The translations under genes were made by a program, and so were the position numbers. Under the pieces are notes generated by a model that ran no database searches, was not told the DNA's origin, and was given only the letters and a program-made list of their open reading frames with translations. Below are positions 34,665-43,510 of a stretch of 64,000 bases of DNA, one piece after another; position 1 is the first letter of the stretch, and each line of letters begins with the position of its first letter. The DNA is taken from positions 1,054,001-1,118,000 of the forward strand of contig NZ_LR824569.1 of assembly GCF_903969135.1 (NCBI RefSeq), given 5' to 3'. The stretch comes from Chryseobacterium sp. JV274 (lineage in GTDB: Bacteria; Bacteroidota; Bacteroidia; Flavobacteriales; Weeksellaceae).

Positions 34665-34733
34665 AGTTTTGGCTAAAGCCATGGATTTGAATCTTTTTAT
34701 TTTTAAACGGGCTAAAGCCCGTTTCTATTGAAT
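34665..34733. repeat. GGCTTTAGCC-type repeat, copy D, with an 8-bp hairpin
   Basis: Begins TTTTGGCTAAAGCCATGG as copies A and C do but lacks the CTTCGTCTCCGCTCAGG centre; instead AAACGGGC, loop TAAA, GCCCGTTT (34705-34724) makes a perfect stem, and it ends TCTATTGAA. It lies between two genes of the polysaccharide locus. Confidence 0.7.
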
Positions 34734-36128
34734 TTACTTAATTCCATATTTAGCTGACTGGAAACTTAATTTTTTCAATCCCTGCTGAATTTCAGGAGCA
34801 TTCATAAACAGCTTCCAAAGGAATCCTGATCTGTAGTTTTCGATCATTGGAGCTATTGTTCCCTGATCTATCGCCAGATATCTTGGTGTAAACCAGTTGT
34901 CGTAATTGACTGAAGTAGCATCATAAGGTCCCGCAGATCCTATGAATTCAGGTTTTTGGGTATAAATGAATCTCAGGAAAGCCATTGATTCTTTCGGAGT
35001 GTAGGGAAAACTACTCAATGCGGCTGTAGGTGTTATCACACCGTTGTCATTATTACCCGGCATATGAGCTGTATAACCAGTGCTTCCATCCTCATTTCTG
35101 GTATAACCGGCTGTAAGTCCCCAGTAGTTAGGTCCATAACCTTTCCATTGTTTTGGGTTTTCAACACAGTATTTGTAGTCGATAAGGGTTTGATTTTTAT
35201 TGATGTCAAAGTAGTTTTTTACAAGCTTATCAGATAAGCCTGTAGGATCTAGTCCGATATATGAATATTGAGCCCAGAAAAGAGGTCCACCATATTCTTC
35301 AGCGTAGTTGTGTTTTACATACAAAGGTAATCCGTATTTTGTTTTGTCTGTAAGGTAGGTTCCGTTTCTCGTCCAGCCTTTATAATACGTTTCTGCATCA
35401 ATGGAATATGTAGGTGAAGATGCGGCCAGAATATAGGTAATAAGACATTCATTATATCCTTCCAGAGGAAAATTCATTTCCCATTGGTATTCCGGTGACC
35501 AGTGCCAGTAAAGAACTTTTTCGCCTCCTTTGGTATACCAGTTCCACTGAATTCCTTTCCATAGTTCATCACATTTTGCAGCCAGTGCTTTTTCTTCTGC
35601 ATTTCCGTTTTTAAAGTATTCACGGACCATCAGTATTCCCGAAGTAAGGAATGCGGTTTCCACAAGATCTCCGCCATTATCTTTTTTGCCAAAAGGAACC
35701 GTCTTTCCGGTTTCCCCATTGATCCAGTGTGGCCAGGCTCCTTTGTGACGGTCTGCCTTGGCCAGGAAATCCATGATATGAGTAAGCCTTTTTACCGCTT
35801 CTTTTCTCGGAACAAATCCTCTTTCTGTTCCCACAAGAATAGTTGCCAGCCCAAAGCCTGAACCTCCTGTAGTGATAACATGTTTATCATTATCCGGATA
35901 GATATTATCTTCGTGATAACGCTCTCTTCCTAACATTGAATTAGGTTCTGCATAATCCCAGAAATATTTCAGAGCATCTTTTTGTACTCTATCCATAAGC
36001 TGTTCATCAGTAATATTACTTTTTACAGCTTCAATTTTTCCAACTTCCTGTTTTGCTGCAGGAGCATTTTTACAGGAATACACAAAAAATAAAGAGGTGA
36101 CAGCAATTGATAATACGTTCCTTTTCAT
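34734..36128 (-). CDS. Glucoamylase-family lipoprotein, GH144-like endo-beta-1,2-glucanase
   Basis: A 464-aa lipoprotein (lipobox FVYSC, Cys19) with an alpha/alpha-barrel-like catalytic domain from about residue 45. Recognisable segments are DALKYFWDYAEPNS, TTGGSGFGLA, KGAWPHWINGETGK (near 135) and the later PLYVKHNYAEEYGGPLFWAQYS split over short motifs. Bacteroidota proteins annotated as glucoamylase family include the GH144 endo-beta-1,2-glucanases. I recognise the family from the sequence but cannot confirm GH144 against close relatives. It follows SusD on the same strand and may be surface-exposed. Confidence 0.8.
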   Translation of the reverse strand: MKRNVLSIAVTSLFFVYSCKNAPAAKQEVGKIEAVKSNITDEQLMDRVQKDALKYFWDYAEPNSMLGRERYHEDNIYPDNDKHVITTGGSGFGLATILVGTERGFVPRKEAVKRLTHIMDFLAKADRHKGAWPHWINGETGKTVPFGKKDNGGDLVETAFLTSGILMVREYFKNGNAEEKALAAKCDELWKGIQWNWYTKGGEKVLYWHWSPEYQWEMNFPLEGYNECLITYILAASSPTYSIDAETYYKGWTRNGTYLTDKTKYGLPLYVKHNYAEEYGGPLFWAQYSYIGLDPTGLSDKLVKNYFDINKNQTLIDYKYCVENPKQWKGYGPNYWGLTAGYTRNEDGSTGYTAHMPGNNDNGVITPTAALSSFPYTPKESMAFLRFIYTQKPEFIGSAGPYDATSVNYDNWFTPRYLAIDQGTIAPMIENYRSGFLWKLFMNAPEIQQGLKKLSFQSAKYGIK

Positions 36129-36156
36129 GAGATCTCTTGTTATAGGTTCTAAAAGA

Positions 36157-36180
36157 AGAGGAGAACTTTCATTCTCCTCT
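36157..36180 (-). terminator. Intercistronic hairpin after susD
   Basis: AGAGGAGAA and TTCTCCTCT form a perfect 9-bp stem around CTTTCA, in the gap between SusD and the GH144-like gene. On the minus strand only a short TCTTTT follows, so it looks like a leaky terminator or mRNA-stabilising stem rather than an absolute stop. Confidence 0.55.
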
Positions 36181-36196
36181 AATGTTTATGATTTAT

Positions 36197-37621
36197 TTAA
36201 TATCCAGGGTTTTGAACGAAAAGTCCGTTACTCTGATTCATTGCATCTAATGGAATTGGGAAAACTTCATTTTTCCCTGTTTTAAATCCTTTAGCGCCTA
36301 AATAAGTAGCCGCCTGACCCGTTCTTACCAAGTCCGGGAATCTATCCATTTCCATAGCGAGTTCTACTCTTCTCTCCTGCCAAATTGCAGTTCTAAGTGC
36401 TCCTTGACTGGAAGCTGTCGTATTACCAAGCTGAGCTCTGTTTCTTACTTTATTAATATTAGTAGTTGCAGCAGCCGTATTACCTAATTCATTTGCAGCT
36501 TCTGCATTGATTAAAAGAATATCAGCAAATCTTAGAATTCTTATATTCTGAATAGAACCGTAACCACATGCATTATTATTTAAAGATGTTGGTACATATA
36601 CTTTTTGGTTCCACATATTACCTGCCTGAGGGTCACCTTTCTTAATCAAATCTCCTTCAAGAGTGGTTTCACCTTCTCTTAAGATGCTCAATTCTTTTCT
36701 GATATCTCCTGGTTCAAATGCATTTTCTAACGCCTGAGTAGGTGTAAAGAAGCCCCATCCGAACTGATTTCTTACCCCTTGAACTTCTGCATACTGACTA
36801 CCGCCAAATGCTGCAGAACATTCACAGTTAACCTCAAAAACAGATTCTGATCCAAATTCTCCAGCCGGTCTGAACAAATGATTAAAATCCGGATCTAATG
36901 AATATCCCATACCAATAACCTGATTAGAAGTATCATAAGCTTTTTGATAATCTTTCATATAAAGATATACTTTAGAAAGTAACCCTAAAGCTGCTCCTTT
37001 TGTTACTCTTCCACGATCTGCGGCAGAATAAGTCTGAGGTAAAACTTCAGAAGCTGCAAGAAGATCTGATACAATAAAATTATAAACTTCTGCTGTAGAA
37101 TTTCTAGTTTTCAGATAGTTACCATCTGCAGGTAATCCATCATAAATCGGAACACCACCATAGATTCTTACCAAATTAAAATAGAAATAAGCTCTCAGCA
37201 TTCTGGCTTCAGCTACCAATCTATTTTTAAGCGTGGCATCCATATTTATTTTCGGAACGTTTGTAATAACCTGGTTTGTTCTATTTACAGCCTGCCATTG
37301 TCCAATCCAATAGCCTCTTACTCCATCATCACTCACAGTGAAGGTAAAGTTGTCATATGCATTGATAAAAGATGCATCCCCAGGATTAGATCCTTTTTCT
37401 ACATCATCACCAGTAACTCCAAATACAAATTGTGCAGGAAAGCCTGAGTTCTCCCAACTTCTTAAAAAGCTATAAATAGCACTGGTAGCCTGCATGGCAT
37501 CATCTTGAGTTGTGAAGAAATTACTTGCATCCGTTTGTCCTTCATCTTTAATATCCACAAAATCATTATTACAACTTATGATTAAAGAAAGTATGGAGAG
37601 TGTTAAAAATATTTTTTTCAT
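36197..37621 (-). CDS. SusD/RagB family nutrient-binding lipoprotein
   Basis: A 474-aa surface lipoprotein (lipobox LIISC, Cys17) that forms the lid of a SusC transporter and binds oligosaccharides. SusD features include an N-terminal ITNVPKINMDATLKNRLVAEARMLRAYFYFNLVR region (in two motifs) and GGVPIYDGLP, TPR-like helices and a C-terminal RADILLINAEAANELG region with INKVRNRA. The final IPLDAMNQSN matches the family end. It starts 9 bases after the SusC stop, so the pair is translated from one transcript. The substrate is inferred only from the downstream enzymes. Confidence 0.95.
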   Translation of the reverse strand: MKKIFLTLSILSLIISCNNDFVDIKDEGQTDASNFFTTQDDAMQATSAIYSFLRSWENSGFPAQFVFGVTGDDVEKGSNPGDASFINAYDNFTFTVSDDGVRGYWIGQWQAVNRTNQVITNVPKINMDATLKNRLVAEARMLRAYFYFNLVRIYGGVPIYDGLPADGNYLKTRNSTAEVYNFIVSDLLAASEVLPQTYSAADRGRVTKGAALGLLSKVYLYMKDYQKAYDTSNQVIGMGYSLDPDFNHLFRPAGEFGSESVFEVNCECSAAFGGSQYAEVQGVRNQFGWGFFTPTQALENAFEPGDIRKELSILREGETTLEGDLIKKGDPQAGNMWNQKVYVPTSLNNNACGYGSIQNIRILRFADILLINAEAANELGNTAAATTNINKVRNRAQLGNTTASSQGALRTAIWQERRVELAMEMDRFPDLVRTGQAATYLGAKGFKTGKNEVFPIPLDAMNQSNGLFVQNPGY

Positions 37622-37630
37622 GATCTTTAA

Positions 37631-40459
37631 TTAAAATGTTAAATTCATACCCATTGTATAAATAGCAGAGATTGGGTAAATATTATTATCAATTCCCATC
37701 TGTACTCTATCTGTATTTGTAATCTCTGGTGAGAAACCGTGATATTTAAAACTAGTCCATGGATTCTGTGCGCTTACATATAGTCTTAATTTTGTGATTG
37801 AAAGTGCTTTTGCAAATGCTTTTGGTAAATTATATCCAATCTGAACATTTCTTAATCTGATATAGCTACCATCTTCTACATAAAAACTATTTGGTAAAAT
37901 GATAGACTGGTTGGAGGTAATCATTGCATTCGTATTAGAAGTACCCGCTCCATGCCATCTGTTATTATACATATCCAAATCCCATGTTTCGTTTCCAAAA
38001 CGCTGTTCACGGTTATAGTTGTATATTTTGTTTCCAAATACACCTTGGAAATCAACAGCAATATCAAAATCATAGATATTAAAATTAACTCCAAAACCAT
38101 AAGTTCCTTTAGGAATTGGACTTCCTAAGAATGTTTTATCTCTGGTATCAATGGTACCGTTACCATCCTGATCTGCAAATTTGAACCATCCTGCTTTTGC
38201 TCCAGGTTGTCCTGAAGCCGCAGCTTCTGCATCTGTCTGGAAAACACCCGCAACCTGATAACCATAATAAGAACCTACTGCCTGACCAGTCTGTAATCTT
38301 ACAATAGAATTTCCGAATAAACTAGCTCCAGTTTCTAAATAAGATCCACCATAAACTGATGTAATTTCATTTTTAAGAGAAGTAAAGTTTCCATATATTC
38401 CAAAAGTAACATTATCACTAAGTTTAGTATTATAATTAACAGAAACTTCAAAACCTCTATTGTTAAAAGAGTAAGCATTAGTATAAAAATCTTTCCAGTT
38501 ACTTGCACCAGAAACTGTTCCTTGCGTTATGGCATAAACCACATCTTTGGAGTCCTTATCATAATAAGCAGCATCTATTTTAAGTTTATTATTAAATAAT
38601 GCCATCTCCAAACCAACATCTTTTCCTACTGTTGTTTCCCAACCGATATTTGGATTTACAAACTTGTCAATAGTCTGAGCCGGATAACCTGAATTACCAA
38701 AATAAGCACCACCACCAATAATAGTCGTATTTGCATTAAATTTCCTTTGTACATTCGGATTTCCTAATTCCCCATAACTTGCTCTCAGTTTTAGTAAGTT
38801 GAATACATTCTGCTCACTCATAAAGTCTTCCTTAGATATTACCCACCCAACACTAACTGCAGGAAAAGTTCTGGCTCTATCAACACTAATTTGTGAACTG
38901 GCATCTCTACGTAAAGAGGCATTTAATAAGTACTTTCCTTTGTAATCATAATTTAATCTTCCAAAGAAAGATTCAATTCTTTGCTGGTCCTGGAAAACAC
39001 CCGAAACAACGGCATCATCCCTATCAATACCTTCCACATGAACGATATCTGTTCCGTTTGCTATATTTAAAGAACCATTAGTTCCGTCATAGTTAACACT
39101 TCTGGCAGACCAATAATCTTGTGATAAAGTAGTTCTCGTTCTTGAAAAACCTGCAAGTACATCAAAATTATGATTACCAAATTTCTTTTTCCAATTGATT
39201 GTGTTATCCCAGACATAATTACTATTTCTAAAATTCCTTGTAATCAATGTAGATTTCACCTGGCTATCAACGGGAAAATAAGTAAGTGTTGGTGTATATT
39301 CATATTGACTAGGATTATAATTATCACTAGAATAGCTGATTCTAAACGTGAAATCTTTTAGAAACTTCAATTCTCCCCATATATTATTAAGCAGTCTCTC
39401 CTGTCTTACCTGAGAACGATACAAATCCAGTTTAGCTCTCGGATTTGGTATAGAATATCCATTAAAAAATTGGTAATTGCCTGTACTGCCATTCATCACC
39501 GAAAATATGGGAGGTGCATTATACGCATCTAAAAGAGGGTTCTGAGCCACATCGGTACGCATTTTGGAAAAACTGAAATTATCTCCAATGGTAATATTGT
39601 CTGTAATTTTATAACTAAGATTTAATTTTGTATTAAATCTGTTAAAACCACTACCGGAATTAATTCCCTGACCTGCAGCCAAGTTACCTTCATCCTGCAG
39701 ATATCCTATACTACCATAATAGTTTAATTTTCCTAAACTTCCTGTTGCTGAAAAGTCATTGGCATTAATGATACTGGTACGGAAAATCTCATTATACCAG
39801 TTTGTATCCGCAGGAAAATTAGCTCTGGAGATTGATCCTGTAGGATCTCCGTTGTTATCATTCAATAGCTTTTCATTATACAACTGAATGTACTGATCAG
39901 AATTGACCATTTTAGGAATGTTAGTTACCTTTTTAATCCCTATATATGAATTTACGTTAAAAACAGGCTTCCCTTTTCCTGTTTTCGTTTTTATAATAAT
40001 AGCACCATTTGCAGCCTGAGCTCCAAAAATCGCTAAACTCGATGGATCTTTCAGAACACTCATTGATTCAATATCCTGCGAATTCAGATAAGAAATATCT
40101 GTTGTTATCATACCATCTACAATAAAAACAGTATTTCCCGTTAAGGAACCAACTCCTCTGATGTCTACTCGTGGAGATGCTCCCGGAGTCCCTGTATTCG
40201 TAATATTTACACCAGCAAGCCTACCTTGTATTGAACTTATCGGGTTAGCGTTCGGTTTATCAGCAAGGTCCTTTGCAGAAACCATTCCGATACTTCCGGT
40301 AACGTTTTCTTTTTTCTGAGATCCATATCCGATCAAAACTACCTCCTCGATCTTCTGCTCTTTGGCAGTAGTATCTTTTGGAGTAGTCTGAGCATTGACG
40401 TTCATACCGAAGTATAAAGCAGCAATGAGACATGAATACTTTAAATTACTTTGTTTCAT
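37631..40459 (-). CDS. SusC/RagA family TonB-linked outer-membrane transporter
   Basis: A 942-aa TonB-dependent beta-barrel receptor importing glycan oligomers across the outer membrane. Signal peptide residues 1-23. A TonB-box-like stretch IEEVVLIGYGSQKK is near 36-49. The plug spans about 55-175 (SIQGRLAGVNI, VFIVDGMITTDI, IFGAQAANGAIIIKTK) and the barrel ends IYTMGMNLTF. The usual N-terminal carboxypeptidase-regulatory-like domain between signal peptide and TonB box is missing, shortening it versus about 1000-aa SusC proteins. It heads the locus; the 366-bp region upstream must hold the promoter. Confidence 0.95.
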   Translation of the reverse strand: MKQSNLKYSCLIAALYFGMNVNAQTTPKDTTAKEQKIEEVVLIGYGSQKKENVTGSIGMVSAKDLADKPNANPISSIQGRLAGVNITNTGTPGASPRVDIRGVGSLTGNTVFIVDGMITTDISYLNSQDIESMSVLKDPSSLAIFGAQAANGAIIIKTKTGKGKPVFNVNSYIGIKKVTNIPKMVNSDQYIQLYNEKLLNDNNGDPTGSISRANFPADTNWYNEIFRTSIINANDFSATGSLGKLNYYGSIGYLQDEGNLAAGQGINSGSGFNRFNTKLNLSYKITDNITIGDNFSFSKMRTDVAQNPLLDAYNAPPIFSVMNGSTGNYQFFNGYSIPNPRAKLDLYRSQVRQERLLNNIWGELKFLKDFTFRISYSSDNYNPSQYEYTPTLTYFPVDSQVKSTLITRNFRNSNYVWDNTINWKKKFGNHNFDVLAGFSRTRTTLSQDYWSARSVNYDGTNGSLNIANGTDIVHVEGIDRDDAVVSGVFQDQQRIESFFGRLNYDYKGKYLLNASLRRDASSQISVDRARTFPAVSVGWVISKEDFMSEQNVFNLLKLRASYGELGNPNVQRKFNANTTIIGGGAYFGNSGYPAQTIDKFVNPNIGWETTVGKDVGLEMALFNNKLKIDAAYYDKDSKDVVYAITQGTVSGASNWKDFYTNAYSFNNRGFEVSVNYNTKLSDNVTFGIYGNFTSLKNEITSVYGGSYLETGASLFGNSIVRLQTGQAVGSYYGYQVAGVFQTDAEAAASGQPGAKAGWFKFADQDGNGTIDTRDKTFLGSPIPKGTYGFGVNFNIYDFDIAVDFQGVFGNKIYNYNREQRFGNETWDLDMYNNRWHGAGTSNTNAMITSNQSIILPNSFYVEDGSYIRLRNVQIGYNLPKAFAKALSITKLRLYVSAQNPWTSFKYHGFSPEITNTDRVQMGIDNNIYPISAIYTMGMNLTF

Positions 40460-40825
40460 ATAGTTTCAATTTTATTCAATAAATTCAATTTTGTACCTGT
40501 CTCTAAATAGTGGAGTTATTTAAAATCTCAAAAAAAGACATTAGCCAAAAATAGAAAAAATATTGAACAATGTTAAACTATCTTAAATATTTAAAAATTA
40601 TAAAGTTTTACTGTATTAAAATTGACAAAGTTCTAAATTTTATAATTTTATATTTAAAATAATTATTAATTATCAATCATTTTATTAATTATAAATTAAC
40701 ATTTTCAATACAAAAAATCACCAAATCCTGTTGCGAGCTTAATATTTTGTTAAATAGAGAATAGTAATTACCTTTGGTGCAGTTTTTGAGAAAAAAGCAT
40801 TTAGAAATCAATAATAAAAAGATCA
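40460..40825. promoter_or_regulatory. Divergent region between susC and DUF4197 gene
   Basis: Very AT-rich, no gene. On the plus strand a full promoter is visible: TTTG at 40746-40749 and TACCTTTG at 40769-40776 with 19 bases between, 49 bases before the ATG at 40826. I found no equally good element for susC on the minus strand, so its promoter may need an activator. Confidence 0.6.
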
Positions 40826-41497
40826 ATGAAAAAATATATCATTGCAGCCGCTCTTATCATAGGAACCGGTGCTGTTATTACCACCAGTGTACAATCATGT
40901 ACAACATTGGCCACATCAGACATGGGGCTTTCTATTATTAAAAGAATTCTGCTTAATGGTATTGATAAAGGTATGGGTATCTATGGAAATAAGGAAGCCT
41001 TTCTGCAGAATAACATGGTAGATAAAGCACTTCCCAAAGAGCTGAGAGACATCAATTCTATGCTGGAAAAGGTGGCCCCGTCATTGGTTGCTAAAGAAAG
41101 AGATTATATTGCACAGGCAGCAGCTTACACGGTAAATACTTCAAAACCTATTCTGGAAGGTGCCGTCAACAGTCTGAATGCTCAGGACGTAACAAGAATC
41201 ATGCAGGGAACTACCGCGACACAGGTTCTGAAAGAAAAAACATCCCAGCAGCTTATTGCAGCGATCGCTCCCAAAGTGGATGAGAAACTGAATGAATACG
41301 GGATTGTAAAAACCATCAACTCCGCATTATCTGGAAGCAATTTTCTGGGCAGTCTTTTAGGGGGAAATAAAAACACGGTTAATTCAGGCGGACTGAGCCA
41401 ACTGGCTTCCGAACAACTGGTAAACGGGTTATTCAATATCATTGAAGATTACGAGCATCAGAACTCCAAATCTCTTCTGGGACCATTTGGAAAATAG
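40826..41497 (+). CDS. DUF4197 domain protein
   Basis: A 223-aa exported protein, possibly a lipoprotein (VQSC at 22-25). The DUF4197 domain covers about 35-215: GLSIIKRILLNGIDKG, PKELRDINSMLEKV, and a C-terminal LASEQLVNGLFNIIEDYEHQNSK. Function unknown, conserved in Bacteroidota and Proteobacteria as an envelope protein. It has a complete promoter upstream. A DUF493 gene starts about 40 bases downstream and may be co-transcribed. Confidence 0.88.
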   Translation: MKKYIIAAALIIGTGAVITTSVQSCTTLATSDMGLSIIKRILLNGIDKGMGIYGNKEAFLQNNMVDKALPKELRDINSMLEKVAPSLVAKERDYIAQAAAYTVNTSKPILEGAVNSLNAQDVTRIMQGTTATQVLKEKTSQQLIAAIAPKVDEKLNEYGIVKTINSALSGSNFLGSLLGGNKNTVNSGGLSQLASEQLVNGLFNIIEDYEHQNSKSLLGPFGK

Positions 41498-41537
41498 GAG
41501 AAATTTCGTTATATTTATATTATATTAATAATTGCAG

Positions 41538-41843
41538 ATGGATATATTACAAGGAAATCAACACGCAAATCCTGAAGAGTTTTACAAGTCTTTGAAGGAT
41601 AAACTGGAGGATCATCATGATTTTCCGGAAGATTATTTATTTAAATTTATTATTCCTACAGACCAGTCAAAGCTTACTGAAATATACAGGGTTTTTGACG
41701 GCATTAAATTTACACTGGGAAACCGCGAAAGTAAAAATGGAAAATACACCGCCTGCAACATCAATGCATTTGTTTTGGATGCTGATCAGGTTGTGAATAT
41801 TTATAAAGAAGTAGCAAAAATAGAAGGCGTTATTCTATTGTAA
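41538..41843 (+). CDS. DUF493 family protein
   Basis: A 101-aa cytoplasmic protein of the DUF493 (YbeD-like) family, an ACT/ferredoxin-like fold of unknown function. The features are FYKSLKDKLEDHHDFPEDYLFKFIIP (two motifs) at the N terminus, NRESKNGKYTACNINAFV and EVAKIEGVILL at the end. The ATG at 41538 is used; a TTG two codons upstream would also be open. It ends in a terminator at 41851. Confidence 0.85.
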   Translation: MDILQGNQHANPEEFYKSLKDKLEDHHDFPEDYLFKFIIPTDQSKLTEIYRVFDGIKFTLGNRESKNGKYTACNINAFVLDADQVVNIYKEVAKIEGVILL

Positions 41844-41850
41844 AAAACAG

Positions 41851-41884
41851 GAACCGTTTCATAGTAATGAAGCGGTTTTTTATT
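41851..41884 (+). terminator. Terminator after the DUF493 gene
   Basis: AACCGTTTCAT and ATGAAGCGGTT pair around AGTA with one G-T pair, followed by TTTTTATT. Confidence 0.85.
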
Positions 41885-41908
41885 GTTTAAAACGTAAATA
41901 AAAACACT

Positions 41909-42379
41909 ATGAACATCCAACTGGTCCTATTTAATATTATTTTAATCACTTCTGCAACAAGCTGTGTTCACAAAAACAACAGTGAAAACAACACCACAAA
42001 TATCACCACTGCAGTACAGCAGCAAAAGATTGAACAGATTCAGTTAGCAGAAAGAACGAGAGGATTTAGTAAGAGCATTGTTTTTACTCCTTCATTAAAA
42101 ACAACAAATACAAACGAAGACATCGTCAATACTAAAGTATCTTCTGCTGAATGGAAAGTGGTTTCCAAGCTCGCTGAAACCCTTGACTTATCTAAGATAT
42201 CTGATCTTCAATCCCCTACTACAGGCAGACATTCTGATCGTGCGATGGCCGCTTCTATTATTATCACTTCCAACGGAAAAGAGTATACTTCTTCAAGTTT
42301 TGATTCCGGGCACCCACCAAAAGAACTGGAAGCTTTATATAATGCGATCAACAGAACTGAGAAAACAAAAGCTCAATAA
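41909..42379 (+). CDS. Hypothetical lipoprotein
   Basis: A 156-aa lipoprotein: MNIQLVLFNIILITSATSC has a lipobox with Cys19. The mature part starts with an Asn/Thr-rich linker. Around residues 75-140 a small domain is visible (WKVVSKLAETLDLSKISDL, HSDRAMAASIIITSNGKEYT, SFDSGHPPKELEALYNAI) that resembles other small Flavobacteriia lipoproteins. Unknown function. Its terminator at 42384 is shared with the convergent ArsC-like gene. Confidence 0.7.
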   Translation: MNIQLVLFNIILITSATSCVHKNNSENNTTNITTAVQQQKIEQIQLAERTRGFSKSIVFTPSLKTTNTNEDIVNTKVSSAEWKVVSKLAETLDLSKISDLQSPTTGRHSDRAMAASIIITSNGKEYTSSSFDSGHPPKELEALYNAINRTEKTKAQ

Positions 42380-42383
42380 AATA

Positions 42384-42415
42384 AAAATCCGCTCTTTTAC
42401 AGAACGGATTTTTTT
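42384..42415. terminator. Bidirectional terminator
   Basis: AAAATCCG and CGGATTTT around CTCTTTTACAGAA, T-rich on both strands, between convergent genes ending at 42379 and 42430. Confidence 0.8.
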
Positions 42416-42429
42416 GATATATGTATTTA

Positions 42430-42780
42430 TTATTTTTCAATAAAAAATTTCACATTTTCAATAGGCCTTCCCAGCATCGCGACTGAACCTTTTACCAAAA
42501 TTGGTCTTTGGATCAGAGAGGGATTTTCGGAGAGAATTTTAAGCCATTCTTCTTCTGAATAATTTTTATCTGCATAATTCTCAACATACAGCTTATCTGT
42601 CTTGCGGATGATATGAAAAACACTTTGGTTAAGCTTTTTCAACACAGTTCTGATCTCAAGAATGCTTAGTGGATCTTCAACAATATTAATGATCTCAAAA
42701 GACACTCCGTTTTCGTCAAGATACTCCAGTACGGCATTGGACTTTGAACAGTTCCCATTATGTAAAACTTTAACTACCAT
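42430..42780 (-). CDS. ArsC/Spx-type arsenate reductase-like protein
   Basis: A 116-aa thioredoxin-fold protein of the ArsC/YffB/Spx superfamily. It begins VVKVLHNGNCSKSNAVLEYL with the catalytic Cys11 followed by SKSN, and has the family arginine in SLIQRPILVKG. Arsenate reductases use such a Cys with glutaredoxin. No arsenite efflux gene is near, so resistance is not certain. The ATG at 42780 is preferred over one at 42795 because the fold begins directly there. It shares a terminator with the gene at 41909. Confidence 0.85.
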   Translation of the reverse strand: MVVKVLHNGNCSKSNAVLEYLDENGVSFEIINIVEDPLSILEIRTVLKKLNQSVFHIIRKTDKLYVENYADKNYSEEEWLKILSENPSLIQRPILVKGSVAMLGRPIENVKFFIEK

Positions 42781-42868
42781 GATATAATTATTCAAAAAGT
42801 TAAACTTGCTATAGACAAATTTAAAAAGAATTAAACTGAGTCTGTCTTAATATTCTGATAAAAATATG

Positions 42869-43483
42869 TTAAAACAACCCGTGAAGTTCTGCTTCAATTT
42901 TCTCCAGAATGAGTCCGAAATCTTCCGGCTTTTCAACAAAATCAAGGTCATCTACCTCAACGATAAGAAGTTTCCCTTCTGTATAGCTGGAGATCCATTT
43001 TTCATATTTCTGGTTCAGTTTTGAAAGGTATTCAATACTGATAGAAGCTTCATATTCCCGACCTCTTTTATAGATTTTTTTAACCAGATTGGGAACATCA
43101 GATTTCAGATAGATCAGTAAGTCCGGAGCCGATACAAAAGACTTCATCAGATTGAAAACCGATGAGTAATTATTGAAATCCCTGTCCGAAAGAAGATTCA
43201 TATCATTTAAGTTTTCTGCAAAAATATGGGCATCTTCGTAAATGGTACGATCCTGAATGATATTTTTACCACTTTCTCTGATCTCCTTTACCTGACGGAA
43301 TCTGCTTCCCAGGAAATAAACCTGCAATGCGAAACTCCACTTACTCATATCTGAATAGAAATCTTCCAGATAAGGATTATGATCTACGTCTTCAAATTGT
43401 GCATCCCATCCGTAATGCTTGGAAAGCATCGTTGTCAAAGTTGTTTTTCCCGCTCCGATGTTTCCTGTAACTGCAATATGCAT
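42869..43483 (-). CDS. Deoxynucleoside kinase
   Basis: A 204-aa cytoplasmic kinase of the dNK/dGK/dAK family in the nucleotide salvage pathway, phosphorylating deoxyadenosine or deoxyguanosine-type nucleosides. The P-loop GNIGAGKTT is at 7-15. The DRS-like motif appears as IIQDRTIYEDAHIF near 90-103, and the LID arginines in IYKRGREYE near 138. Substrate specificity cannot be read off with certainty. The start gives a P-loop right at the N terminus as usual. It follows the gene at 43511 on the same strand with a 27-base gap. Confidence 0.92.
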   Translation of the reverse strand: MHIAVTGNIGAGKTTLTTMLSKHYGWDAQFEDVDHNPYLEDFYSDMSKWSFALQVYFLGSRFRQVKEIRESGKNIIQDRTIYEDAHIFAENLNDMNLLSDRDFNNYSSVFNLMKSFVSAPDLLIYLKSDVPNLVKKIYKRGREYEASISIEYLSKLNQKYEKWISSYTEGKLLIVEVDDLDFVEKPEDFGLILEKIEAELHGLF

Positions 43484-43510
43484 AATATTCTTTTTCCTTG
43501 TATTTACTGA

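Noticed and set aside
42430..42780. Arsenic resistance operon
   Set aside because: Only the ArsC-like gene is present; no ArsB, Acr3 or ArsR neighbour.
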